A stretch of DNA of 64,000 nt from Chloroflexota bacterium. GTDB taxonomy: Bacteria; Chloroflexota; Limnocylindria; QHBO01. Position 1 is the stretch's first letter; each line of letters begins with the position of its first letter. Positions 1 to 7,181 of the stretch are shown here, piece after piece. A program made the position numbers and the translations under genes. Location of the stretch: contig JBBPIR010000004.1 of the NCBI GenBank assembly GCA_038040195.1, positions 62,001 through 126,000 of the forward strand, read 5' to 3'. Under the pieces are notes generated by a model that saw nothing but the letters and a program-made list of their open reading frames with translations, did not search any database and had not been told where the DNA came from.

Positions 1-80
1 TGCTGAACGACGTGCTGATGCAGATTCGCAAGGAGCGGACCGGGCGCTACAGCGGGAGCGACTACTTCACCATCGACTAG
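1..80 (+). CDS. C-terminal end of an unidentified protein (cut by window start)
   Basis: The frame starting at base 3 is open for 25 codons and ends at TAG 78-80, giving a tail that ends GSDYFTID. Only this fragment is visible and I do not recognise the family. It is followed after 15 bp by the sigma factor, which has its own -10 box, so co-transcription is not required. A real 3' end is likely because no other gene fits here, but the function is unknown. Confidence 0.45.
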   Translation, partial: LNDVLMQIRKERTGRYSGSDYFTID

Positions 81-83
81 CCG

Positions 84-89
84 TACCCT
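84..89 (+). promoter_or_regulatory. -10 box (TACCCT) of the sigma factor gene
   Basis: TACCCT ends 6 nt before the GTG at 96. No Shine-Dalgarno sequence lies between, so the transcript is probably leaderless. This is the basis for choosing GTG 96 as the start. Confidence 0.5.
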
Positions 90-95
90 TGGCCG

Positions 96-611
96 GTGCC
101 TCACGTTTCGCCCCGACCGCGCGTTTCAAGACGTGTGAGCCTGCCGCCGTTCCAGCGCCTGGTCGACGACCACGCCACCGAGCTGCATCGGTTCCTGGTG
201 GGTTGCGTCGGGCCTGACATGGCCGAGGACTGCCTGCAGGACACGCTGATCGCCGCCCTGCGAGCGTACCCACGCCTGCGTCACGCCGAGAACCTTCGTG
301 CGTGGCTGTACACGATCGCGCACCGCAAGGCGACCGACATCATCCGCCTTCGCGCGCGACGACCGAAAACGGTTCAGCTCAATGGGATGGGTCCGGCAGA
401 ACCCCGAACAGCGCCCGCCGCACTCCCCGACGATGGGCTGTGGGCCGCGGTCCGGGCGTTGCCCGCCAAGCAGCGCGAGGCCGTGGTGCATCGGTATGTT
501 GTGGACCTCGACTACCGCCAGATCGCCGAACGGATGGGCACCAGCTCCGAAGCAGCCCGACAGAACGTGAGCGCCGGCCTGCGCCGGCTGAGAATTGAGG
601 TAGACCGATGA
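96..611 (+). CDS. ECF-type RNA polymerase sigma factor
   Basis: This 171-residue protein has the two-domain layout of ECF (sigma-70 family) factors. Region 2 (about residues 22-85) carries the LRAWLYTIAHRKATD stretch that reads the -10 element. Region 4 (about 108-168) carries a helix-turn-helix, DYRQIAERMGTSSEAARQNV, that reads the -35 element. It would redirect RNA polymerase core to a small regulon. The GTG start at 96 sits 6 nt after a TACCCT box; a later GTG at 135 is possible. The stop overlaps the ATG of the alkyltransferase gene by 4 nt (ATGA), so the two are co-translated. No anti-sigma gene with a recognisable zinc-binding domain is adjacent. Length and motifs are normal for the family; the specific ECF group cannot be assigned by eye. 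Confidence 0.9.
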   Translation: MPHVSPRPRVSRRVSLPPFQRLVDDHATELHRFLVGCVGPDMAEDCLQDTLIAALRAYPRLRHAENLRAWLYTIAHRKATDIIRLRARRPKTVQLNGMGPAEPRTAPAALPDDGLWAAVRALPAKQREAVVHRYVVDLDYRQIAERMGTSSEAARQNVSAGLRRLRIEVDR

Positions 612-1216
612 CCGAGCTTGAGCGGCGGCTAGCCCGTCCCGCCACGCCAGACCTGGATCCCGCGCGGGTCACCGTCGAGCTGGCGCGCCGCGCCGATGCG
701 GAGGGGCTGCTCGATGTCGCATGGTCGACCCTCGACACGCCCCTGGGCCCGATCGCGGTATTCGTGACGCCCCGCGGCCTGGTCCGGATTGCCTACGATC
801 GCGAGAATTTTGGCGCGGTGGCGGACGAGGTCGCCGAACGCGTCTCGCCCCGCGTTCTGCTGGCCCCGCGGCGCACCGATGCGGTGCGAGCGCAGCTGGA
901 CGCCTATTTCGCAAAGGGGCGGCGGGTATTCGACCTGCCCATCGACTGGACGCTGGTCCGCGGCTTCAACCAGGGTGTGCTGCGCGCCACGGCGGCCATC
1001 CCGTACGGGGAGGTCGCGAGCTACGGGGACGTGGCCTCGGCCGCCGGTTCGCCCCGTGGCGCCCGCGCGGCGGGCAACGCCCTGGCCGGAAACCCCATCC
1101 CGATCGTCGTGCCCTGCCACCGGGTCATTCACGCCGATGGTGGCCTGGGCGGCTACACCGGCGGCCTGGAGACCAAGCGCTTCCTGCTCAAGCTCGAAGG
1201 AGCGCGACCCAGCTAG
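608..1216 (+). CDS. ogt: Methylated-DNA--[protein]-cysteine S-methyltransferase
   Basis: A suicide DNA-repair protein that moves alkyl groups from O6-alkylguanine to its own cysteine. The active-site motif PCHRV is present with the acceptor Cys near residue 170, preceded by the IPYGEVASYGDVA helix-turn-helix that binds DNA. At 202 residues it is longer than minimal Ogt. Residues 1-40 form an extra segment beginning MTELERRL, which reads like the opening helix of an anti-sigma factor rather than part of the repair fold. The start ATG overlaps the stop of the upstream ECF sigma gene. Known family biology predicts repair; a sigma-binding role for the N-terminal extension is only inference. Confidence 0.92.
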   Translation: MTELERRLARPATPDLDPARVTVELARRADAEGLLDVAWSTLDTPLGPIAVFVTPRGLVRIAYDRENFGAVADEVAERVSPRVLLAPRRTDAVRAQLDAYFAKGRRVFDLPIDWTLVRGFNQGVLRATAAIPYGEVASYGDVASAAGSPRGARAAGNALAGNPIPIVVPCHRVIHADGGLGGYTGGLETKRFLLKLEGARPS

Positions 1217-1239
1217 CGCGTTTCGGGCCGCGATCGGTC

Positions 1240-1245
1240 CATAAT
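1240..1245 (+). promoter_or_regulatory. -10 box (CATAAT) of the aldehyde dehydrogenase pair
   Basis: CATAAT ends 9 nt before ATG 1255, with no ribosome-binding site between them. A leaderless or nearly leaderless start is likely. Confidence 0.45.
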
Positions 1246-1254
1246 CGGTCGCAT

Positions 1255-2766
1255 ATGGCGCTGACCAAGAAGCCGGAGACGCGGCCCGCCCCTGCCTCGT
1301 GGGGCATGGCCGCCCGAGGCGTGCCGTGGGAGTACGCCGCCGCTCCGGAGTCCACCGACCACATCCGGATCGAGCGCGAGTACGGGCTGTTCATCAACAA
1401 CGCCTTCTCGCCGGCCCGCCCAAGGGCCACCTTCGACGTCATCAATCCGGCCACCGAAGAGGTCCTGTCCAAGGTCGCGCGGGCCAGCAAGGCGGACGTC
1501 AATCGGGCCGTGACCGCCGCACGCCAAGCCCACGACACGACCTGGTCGCGCCTGCCCGGCAGGGAGCGCGCCAAGTACCTCTACCGGATCGCCCGGATCA
1601 TGCAGGAGCGCTCCCGCGAGTTCGCCGTGGTCGAGACCATGAACTCCGGCAAGCCAATCAAGGAGAGCCGCGACGTCGACGTCCCGTTGGCAGCGGCCCA
1701 TTTCTTCTACTACGCGGGCTGGGCCGACAAGCTGGACTACGCATTCCCCAACCGTCGCCCGACGTCATTGGGCGTGGCCGCGCAGATCATCCCCTGGAAC
1801 TTCCCGCTCCTGATGCTGGCCTGGAAGATCGCGCCCGCCCTGGCCTGCGGCAACACGGTCATCCTGAAGCCCGCCTCAACAACCCCGCTTACCGCCTACT
1901 TATTTGCCGACGTCGTCCGTCAGGCGGAGCTCCCGCCGGGGGTCGTGAACATCATCACCGGGCCGGGCGAGATTGGGATGGAGCTGGTCCGCCATCCGCT
2001 GGTCGACAAGGTCGCGTTCACCGGCTCGACCGCCGTCGGCAAGCTCATCGGCCGCGCCATCGCCGGCACCCACAAGAAGGCGACCCTGGAGCTGGGCGGC
2101 AAGGCGGCCAACATCGTGTTCGACGACGCGCCGCTGGACCAGGCCATTGAGGGCATCATCAACGGCATCTACTTCAACCAGGGCGAGGTGTGCTGCGCCG
2201 GTTCGCGCCTGTTCGTGCAGGAGTCGGTCTATGAGCCGCTGCTGGACAAGTTGAAGGACCGATTGTCGACGCTCCGCGTCGGCGACCCACTCGACAAGAA
2301 CACCGATGTCGGGGCCATCAACTCCGCCGGCCAGCTGGCCAAGATCGCGGAGCTGGTGGAATCGGGCATCGCGGAGGGGGCCGAGATCTTCCAGCCCGAC
2401 TGCGTCCTGCCCGACAAGGGCTTTTTCTTCCGGCCCACCCTCTTCACCGGCGTGTCGCAGAGCCACCGCATCGCGCAGGAGGAGATTTTCGGGCCGGTCC
2501 TGTCGGTCCTCACCTTCCGGACCCCGGAGGAGGCGGTCGAAAAGGCGAACAACACCCCCTACGGCCTGTCGGCCGGGGTGTGGACCGAGAAAGGGAGCCG
2601 GATCTTCAAGATGATCGGCGCCATGAAGGCCGGGGTGGTGTGGGCCAACACCTTCAACCGCTTCGACCCCTCCTCACCCTTCGGCGGGTACAAGGAGTCC
2701 GGCTATGGGCGTGAGGGCGGCCGCCACGGGCTGGCGGGCTACCTGCGCCTGGACGGCGCGGCCTAG
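1255..2766 (+). CDS. Aldehyde dehydrogenase, full-length catalytic subunit (ALDH16-like pair)
   Basis: A 503-residue NAD(P)-dependent aldehyde dehydrogenase that oxidises an aldehyde to the acid. The PWNFPLLMLAWK cofactor-binding loop, the general base Glu about 279 in LELGGKAANIV, the nucleophile Cys about 313 in GEVCCAGSR and the C-terminal EIFGPVLSV motif are all present, so it should be active. The ATG at 1255 is preferred because a -10 box lies just upstream and the preceding open frame overlaps ogt. Only 14 bp separate it from a second ALDH-fold gene lacking the catalytic half, an arrangement like the two halves of ALDH16. The substrate cannot be told from sequence; no deoC or alcohol dehydrogenase is adjacent. 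Confidence 0.93.
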   Translation: MALTKKPETRPAPASWGMAARGVPWEYAAAPESTDHIRIEREYGLFINNAFSPARPRATFDVINPATEEVLSKVARASKADVNRAVTAARQAHDTTWSRLPGRERAKYLYRIARIMQERSREFAVVETMNSGKPIKESRDVDVPLAAAHFFYYAGWADKLDYAFPNRRPTSLGVAAQIIPWNFPLLMLAWKIAPALACGNTVILKPASTTPLTAYLFADVVRQAELPPGVVNIITGPGEIGMELVRHPLVDKVAFTGSTAVGKLIGRAIAGTHKKATLELGGKAANIVFDDAPLDQAIEGIINGIYFNQGEVCCAGSRLFVQESVYEPLLDKLKDRLSTLRVGDPLDKNTDVGAINSAGQLAKIAELVESGIAEGAEIFQPDCVLPDKGFFFRPTLFTGVSQSHRIAQEEIFGPVLSVLTFRTPEEAVEKANNTPYGLSAGVWTEKGSRIFKMIGAMKAGVVWANTFNRFDPSSPFGGYKESGYGREGGRHGLAGYLRLDGAA

Positions 2767-2780
2767 GCCGATCCGGACCG

Positions 2781-3785
2781 ATGGCCACCGCTCGCCGACC
2801 CGCGGCCCAGAATCGCACCGCCACGCGACGCCGCGCGGCCCGCGCTACGGTCCTGTACGCCCGCGCCCCGGCGCCGCTGGCCCTGCGGGACGGGGCCGGG
2901 ACCGCCGTGGAGCGGCTCGGCGTCCGCAAGACCTACAAGCTCTTCATCGGCGGCGAGTTTCCGCGCACGGAGTCGGGGCGGTCGTACCTGGTCTACGGGG
3001 CGCGGGGCGAGCTGTTGGCCAACGCGTGCCGGGGGACGCGCAAGGACATCCGCGACGCGGTGCGGGCCGCACGCAAGGCGCAGCCGGAATGGGCGACCAA
3101 GACCGCCTTCAACCGGGGCCAGGTTCTGTACCGAATCGCCGAGCTCATGGAGGGTCGGCGTGACCAGTTCGTGGCCGACGTCATGGCCGCCGAGGGCGTG
3201 GGCAAGCAACGCGCGCGGCGCCTGGTGGACGCGGCCATCGACCGCTGGGTGTGGTACGCCGGCTGGGCCGACAAATTCCCGCAGATCCTGGGCAACGTGA
3301 ACCCGGTCGCCGGGTCGTACTTCAACTTCAGCATCCCCGAGCCCACCGGCGTGGTTGGGATCATCGCGGCCCAGGACTCGGCGCTCCTCGGGCTCGTGAG
3401 CCGGCTGGCGCCCGTCATCGTGTCCGGGAACGCGGCGGTCGTCATCGCCAGCCAGACGCGCCCGCTGCCGGCCATTACCCTGTCCGAGGTGATTGCCACC
3501 TCCGACGTCCCAGGCGGCGTCGTGAACGTCATCACCGGCTTGCGCCGCGAGCTCGTCGGCCACCTGGCCAGCCACATGGACGTCAACGCCCTGGACGGTT
3601 TCGGCCTGGAAGCGGCGGCGGTGACCGCCGTGGAGGAGGCGGCCACCGACAACGTGAAGCGCTTCGCGCGCCCCCCATCAGGCGGACTGGACGGCTACGA
3701 CTGGCTCGCCCCAGCCGCCCAGTCGCCGTACCTCATCGGCGAGTTCGTCGAGATCAAGACCGTCTGGCATCCCATCGGCGTCTGA
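2781..3785 (+). CDS. Aldehyde dehydrogenase-like pseudo-enzyme lacking the catalytic domain
   Basis: This 334-residue protein aligns with the NAD-binding half of aldehyde dehydrogenases: YKLFIGGEFPRTESGRSY near residue 53, then RRDQFVADVMAAEG, WVWYAGWADKFPQ and a PTGVVGIIAAQDSAL segment where PWNFP should be. It ends before the catalytic Cys, and neither the ELGG Glu nor a GQxC motif exists in any frame before the next gene, so this is natural shortness rather than a frameshift. Residues 1-45 are Arg/Ala-rich. ALDH16 enzymes have a similar non-catalytic second ALDH domain, and here it is a separate gene immediately after the active one. A structural or dimerising partner role is inferred. Confidence 0.85.
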   Translation: MATARRPAAQNRTATRRRAARATVLYARAPAPLALRDGAGTAVERLGVRKTYKLFIGGEFPRTESGRSYLVYGARGELLANACRGTRKDIRDAVRAARKAQPEWATKTAFNRGQVLYRIAELMEGRRDQFVADVMAAEGVGKQRARRLVDAAIDRWVWYAGWADKFPQILGNVNPVAGSYFNFSIPEPTGVVGIIAAQDSALLGLVSRLAPVIVSGNAAVVIASQTRPLPAITLSEVIATSDVPGGVVNVITGLRRELVGHLASHMDVNALDGFGLEAAAVTAVEEAATDNVKRFARPPSGGLDGYDWLAPAAQSPYLIGEFVEIKTVWHPIGV

Positions 3786-3828
3786 CCAGGCCGGCTACGC
3801 CGCTGCCGTCCCGTCTTCCTGGAGCGCC

Positions 3829-3942
3829 AGCTACACATGACTGACATCAAGCGCAGGTGGCGCTTGGGGCACCGATTCAGTCACACGTGACTCCCATCAC
3901 GTCGGTTCGGACCTTCGCTCTCGTTGCCAGTCACCCGTAACT
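3829..3942 (+). repeat. Array A: three 14-bp palindromic units at exact 50-bp spacing
   Basis: Units AGCTACACATGACT (3829-3842), AGTCACACGTGACT (3879-3892) and AGTCACCCGTAACT (3929-3942) fit AGTCAC-NN-GTGACT and begin exactly 50 bp apart. The two 36-bp spacers are partly conserved with those of array B. The first spacer holds an AAGCGC/GCGCTT hairpin. The array lies between convergent genes and runs into the 3' end of the XRE gene. It is not a CRISPR: units are too short and spacers are related between arrays. Confidence 0.8.
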
Positions 3943-4636
3943 CGGATCCGCGGCCCGAACGTAAAGGTCGGATCCACAACAGCCCATCCCGGTTCAGAGC
4001 CACGCCGCCACGCAGCGCCGCCAACACCTCCCGCGATGACGCGGGTAGGGCCGCTCGAACGACGCTACCCACGCCTCGGACCGCCGAACGATTGCGTTCG
4101 GACTCGCGAAGAGCCATCACGAACGCGAGTTTGATGCCGGCCCTGCGCTCCAGCCCGTCCCGCTTCAGCTGGCCCTTCCGCAGCTGGGCCTGCAGATCAA
4201 CGAGCGCCGATTCGAGCTCGATGTGGATGCCGAACGAGCGCCCAAGCAACAGAACGTCGGCAGCCTGTCCATTCTGATCGCCCACCGGCGCCTCGAGGCT
4301 GAGCCGCCAGCTGGGGTGCGCTTCCACTCGGATCATCTCGGTTAGAGCGATCTGGCCGCTATCCCGAAGCCGCACCCCAGCTCCGGGAAAGGCGCGCAGC
4401 GACAGATCCATCCCGAGGGCGGAGAACACGCTCCCAATGATCATGACCGATAGACGGGCGTCGCCGGCTTCCAGTCGCCCCACACTGGTCTGGGACACTC
4501 TTGCCCGGCTCGCCACGGCGGCCTGGGACATTCCTTCAGCCACCCGCGCCATCCGCGCATCGGTTCCAAGTCGTTGGATCTGATGCTGAATGCGGGTCCG
4601 GGCGGCGTTGGCCGGCTCTGCCCTGGCACCACCCAT
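3881..4636 (-). CDS. XRE-family helix-turn-helix protein with a long C-terminal domain
   Basis: A 251-residue protein whose residues 20-75 form a Cro/C1-type helix-turn-helix (GMSQAAVASRARVSQTSVGRLEAGDARL). The remaining ~175 residues form a domain I cannot name, containing IHIELESALVDLQAQLRKGQL and KLAFVMALRESERNR. The ATG at 4636 sits 6 nt from a TAGGCT -10 box. The last 20 or so codons are written inside palindromic array A, so the C-terminal tail is repeat-derived. Array B lies just upstream. There is no HipA-like kinase or toxin gene next to it, so a toxin-antitoxin role is unsupported. Autoregulation through the inverted repeats at its start is plausible. Confidence 0.75.
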   Translation of the reverse strand: MGGARAEPANAARTRIQHQIQRLGTDARMARVAEGMSQAAVASRARVSQTSVGRLEAGDARLSVMIIGSVFSALGMDLSLRAFPGAGVRLRDSGQIALTEMIRVEAHPSWRLSLEAPVGDQNGQAADVLLLGRSFGIHIELESALVDLQAQLRKGQLKRDGLERRAGIKLAFVMALRESERNRSAVRGVGSVVRAALPASSREVLAALRGGVALNRDGLLWIRPLRSGRGSELRVTGNESEGPNRRDGSHV

Positions 4637-4637
4637 G

Positions 4638-4682
4638 CAGTAAGCCTACTGACCGGTGCATACCGCGGACTTATCGGTCAGT
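4638..4682 (-). promoter_or_regulatory. Promoter and putative operator of the XRE gene
   Basis: TAGGCT (4648-4643, minus strand) ends 6 nt before the ATG. It is covered by an inverted repeat CAGTA-AGCC-TACTG (4638-4651). A second pair, ACTGACCG (4648-4655) and CGGTCAGT (4675-4682), lies just upstream. Both are good candidates for self-repression. Confidence 0.45.
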
Positions 4683-4793
4683 CACGTCAGACTCGCATCT
4701 CGCGCGGTCGGCGCTTGCGGCACCGTTTCAGCCACTCAGGGCTGACGGCCCGTCGCTTCGGGCGTCCGCTCTCGTTACAAGTCACTCCTGCCT
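4680..4793 (+). repeat. Array B: second three-unit palindromic array, 50-bp period
   Basis: Degenerate units start at 4680 (AGTCACGTCAGACT), 4730 (AGCCACTCAGGGCT) and 4780 (AGTCACTCCTGCCT), again exactly 50 bp apart and in the same orientation as array A. Spacers resemble those of array A (shared GGCGCTTG-GGCACCG and CGCTCTCGTT blocks), so A and B are diverged direct copies flanking the XRE gene. The second spacer can fold as a GCCCG/CGGGC hairpin. Confidence 0.75.
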
Positions 4794-4810
4794 CGGAATG
4801 CCGAAGGGCG

Positions 4811-6166
4811 TCAGAGGTTGAGCACCAGGCGGGCGATCTCGAAGTAGATGATCAGCCCGGTCCCATCCACCACGGTCGTGATCAGCGGCGCCGAGACGAC
4901 CGCTGGATCGACCCGCAATCGGCGAAGGACCAGCGGCAGGGCGGCGGCGACGGTCGCCGCCCACACGCAGATGGCGATGATCGTGAGGGCCACCACGACC
5001 CCGATATCGGCGCTCACCCCCAGCAGCTCGGCCCGCACGAACGCGGCCACGGCCATGACCCCGCCCAGGACCAGTGCCACCCGCATCTCCTTGAAGACGA
5101 TCCACGCGATGTCGCGCATCGCGACCTCGTTGAGGGCCATGGCCCGCACGATGAGCGTGACCGTCTGGCTGCCGATGTTGCCGCCGGTGCCGATGAGCAG
5201 GGGGATGAAGAAGCTCAGGGCCACCACATCGGTCAATTCGCCCTGGAAGTTCTGGAGCACGGTGCCGGTGTATCCCGCCGCCACGAAGAGGAGCAGGAGC
5301 CAGATCACGCGCTTGCGCACCAGGAGCGGGACACTCGCCAGGCGGTAGGGCAGGTTCAACGGCTGCGAGCCACCCAGCCGCTCGATGTCCTCGGTGGCCT
5401 CGGCCTGGAGGACGTCGGCCACGTCGTCCTCGGTGATGATTCCCAGCAGGTGGTCCTCATCGTCGACGACCGGGATGGCCAACAGGTTGCGGTCGGTCAG
5501 CAGCCGGGCCGCAGCCTCCTGGTCGGCGGATGCCCGAACCCGGACCGTGGTCGGGGCCATGAGCTCGCTCACGGGCGTCTCGCCGGGGCTCAGGAGGAGC
5601 CGATACAGGGACAGAACGCCAAGCAGGTGGCGTTCGGCGTCCACGACATAGACGTAGTTCACCGTCTCCGCCTCGTCCACCAGGCGACGAATGGCCGAGA
5701 TGGCCTGGTCGCTGGTCGCGTCGGCGGCGACCGCCACGAAGGCGGGAGTCATGATCCCGCCGGCGCTGTCGGGTGGATACGCCGCCAGGCCGCGGATCTC
5801 GGCCGCATCCTCGGCGCGCATGCGGACCAGGATCTGGTCCATGGCCAGGGAGGGGAGGTTCTCCAGGACGTCGGCCGCGTCGTCGGGGTCCATCTCCTCC
5901 AGGAGGGCGGCGGCCTCCGGCTCGGCCAGGGTCCGCAGGATGCGGGCCGCCTCGACCGGTGGCAGCTCCTCGAGCAGGGCCGGGATTTCCTCGTCCGGCA
6001 GCCATTGCAGGAGCACGGCCACCTCCCCCGGTTCCAGCTGGGGGACCAGGTCAGCCCACTCGGGCGGACCGATGCGCTCGGCGAGGCCGCGCACACCCTC
6101 CTCCTCGCGCTCGCGAATGAGAGCCTGCACCTCGGCGAGCAGCTCGCCGGTCTCCACGGAGCTCAT
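4811..6166 (-). CDS. mgtE: Magnesium transporter MgtE
   Basis: The 451-residue protein has the full MgtE architecture. An N-terminal alpha-superhelical domain (about 1-130, with repeated acidic helices such as LLEEMDPDDAADVLENLP) is followed by paired CBS domains (about 135-255) and a C-terminal membrane domain of five predicted helices (about 280-451, including IPLLIGTGGNIGSQ, the family pore signature). It imports Mg2+ (and Co2+) down its gradient, with the cytosolic domains closing the pore when Mg2+ is high. A GAGGAGG ribosome-binding site precedes the ATG. The gene has an unusually long ~200-bp GC-rich leader. Function is confident from the architecture. Confidence 0.95.
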   Translation of the reverse strand: MSSVETGELLAEVQALIREREEEGVRGLAERIGPPEWADLVPQLEPGEVAVLLQWLPDEEIPALLEELPPVEAARILRTLAEPEAAALLEEMDPDDAADVLENLPSLAMDQILVRMRAEDAAEIRGLAAYPPDSAGGIMTPAFVAVAADATSDQAISAIRRLVDEAETVNYVYVVDAERHLLGVLSLYRLLLSPGETPVSELMAPTTVRVRASADQEAAARLLTDRNLLAIPVVDDEDHLLGIITEDDVADVLQAEATEDIERLGGSQPLNLPYRLASVPLLVRKRVIWLLLLFVAAGYTGTVLQNFQGELTDVVALSFFIPLLIGTGGNIGSQTVTLIVRAMALNEVAMRDIAWIVFKEMRVALVLGGVMAVAAFVRAELLGVSADIGVVVALTIIAICVWAATVAAALPLVLRRLRVDPAVVSAPLITTVVDGTGLIIYFEIARLVLNL

Positions 6167-6367
6167 CGGACCACCTCCTCGTCAGCGCCGCGGGAGGGCA
6201 TGCAATGACCACCTCGTCGCGGCCCCGTGATTGGGATACGCGCCGGGTGGTCGTCGATCGCCGGGTCCGCCGGATCGGGTCTCGCTAGGCGGTCACCTCG
6301 GCGTCGGCCGGCCGACGGCGCGCGGATATCGGGGTTTGGAACCAGCGTCCACTGGGGCGATTCGGCC
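6167..6367 (-). other. GC-rich leader/intergenic region upstream of mgtE
   Basis: About 200 bp lie between the CGNR gene and mgtE. It contains several GC-rich inverted repeats (for example GTCGGCCGGCCGAC) but no convincing M-box riboswitch core, and I find no clear -10 box. It may be a structured mRNA leader; no function can be assigned. Confidence 0.25.
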
Positions 6368-7042
6368 TCAGATGCGGATTGATCCGATTCTAGTGTGCGG
6401 CACCGCCGTCGGGAAGTGCTGGGGGAACGTCGCCTCACGGACTCGGGCGCGGTGACGGGCGGCCTTGGCCTGGTTGCCGCAGGTCCGCATGTCGCACCAA
6501 CGCCGCCGCCCGGTGGGGGAGCGGTCGATGAAGATCTCCAGGCACCCCTGGTTGTCGCAGATCCTCAGCTGGCGGGCCGCGCGCCCGGCCAAGAAGTCGG
6601 CCAGGGTTCCAGCGATCGTGGCCCGGGCCTGGTCCAGGCGGTCGCCGACCCGTGCCAGCCCGTATTGGGTCCCATCGGTGCTTACCTCCAGCTGGTGATA
6701 GTGGAGGCCGTGGCGCAGGATGTGGTTCAGGGCCCGCACGTTCTCCCGGCCCACCTGGTCGGTATCGGTGACCTCGGTCGCGATGCCGCGGATGAGATCG
6801 CGCAGGTCGTGGAACCGCTCGATCCGGCGCGCGGCCTCGTCGGGATCGTCCCGCAGGTGCGCCCGCTCGGCGCTCGCCGCTCGATCCGACAGCAGGCGCG
6901 CCTTGCGCAGCCAGCCGATGAGGGCGTCCGCATCCGCGACCTCGTCCGCCGGCCGGCCGTGGGTGAAGGCCAGGGTGTTCACGAAGCGGACCCACAGATC
7001 GCTGGAGGGCGGTTCGGGCAGGAAGTCGCGCGTTCGATTCAT
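6368..7042 (-). CDS. CGNR zinc-finger transcription regulator
   Basis: A 224-residue protein with the standard ABATE-like N-terminal ligand domain followed by a C-terminal CGNR zinc finger. Cysteine pairs ICDNQGC and WCDMRTCGN bind zinc, and CGNQAKAARHRAR is the DNA-contact signature that names the family. The ATG at 7042 is chosen over 7054 because a perfect TATAAT -10 box (7058-7053) overlaps the earlier codon and would place transcription initiation downstream of it. It is divergent from a small basic protein gene, and the shared spacer is full of GTTACTGA/TCAGTAAC half-sites, so it probably controls itself and that gene. The ligand is unknown. Confidence 0.88.
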   Translation of the reverse strand: MNRTRDFLPEPPSSDLWVRFVNTLAFTHGRPADEVADADALIGWLRKARLLSDRAASAERAHLRDDPDEAARRIERFHDLRDLIRGIATEVTDTDQVGRENVRALNHILRHGLHYHQLEVSTDGTQYGLARVGDRLDQARATIAGTLADFLAGRAARQLRICDNQGCLEIFIDRSPTGRRRWCDMRTCGNQAKAARHRARVREATFPQHFPTAVPHTRIGSIRI

Positions 7043-7052
7043 GGCGGTAACC

Positions 7053-7058
7053 ATTATA
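7053..7058 (-). promoter_or_regulatory. TATAAT -10 box of the CGNR gene
   Basis: A perfect TATAAT on the minus strand ends 10 nt before ATG 7042, predicting a leader of about 3-4 nt. Confidence 0.6.
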
Positions 7059-7064
7059 GGGCCC

Positions 7065-7130
7065 TTGACAAGTTACTGACACTCTCTTAGTATCAGTAAC
7101 CGATAGTGACATTGTGAACAGTTACCGATG
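7065..7130 (+). promoter_or_regulatory. Strong promoter with overlapping operator for the small-protein gene
   Basis: TTGACA (7065-7070), a 17-nt spacer and TAGTAT (7088-7093) form a near-consensus housekeeping promoter. A perfect 8-bp inverted repeat GTTACTGA (7072-7079) / TCAGTAAC (7093-7100) spans the spacer and -10. Further half-sites AGTAACCGAT (7095-7104) and AGTTACCGAT (7120-7129) follow. The layout suggests repression by the adjacent CGNR protein. Confidence 0.7.
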
Positions 7131-7181
7131 CCTCCGGTTCGCCCGGCGGGGAATTATCGGGAATACACAGGAGGAACCAGG

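Noticed and set aside
3251-3880. Frameshifted remainder of the second aldehyde dehydrogenase
   Set aside because: No frame after 3785 encodes ELGG, GQxC or EIFGP motifs, and only about 95 bp remain before the next gene, so the protein is naturally short.
3829-3942. CRISPR array
   Set aside because: The repeats are only 14 bp and degenerate, there are just three units, the spacers are related between separate arrays, and no cas genes are present.
3881-4793. Toxin-antitoxin (HipBA-like) module
   Set aside because: The XRE domain is present, but there is no adjacent toxin or HipA kinase, and the C-terminal domain shows no kinase motifs.
4574-6208. Plus-strand 544-codon frame over mgtE
   Set aside because: The product is His/Gln/Asp-rich low-complexity sequence typical of an antisense frame to an MgtE gene.
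6167-6367. M-box (ykoK) magnesium riboswitch upstream of mgtE
   Set aside because: The leader is GC-rich and structured, but I cannot find the conserved M-box core. A covariance-model search with the M-box Rfam family would settle it.
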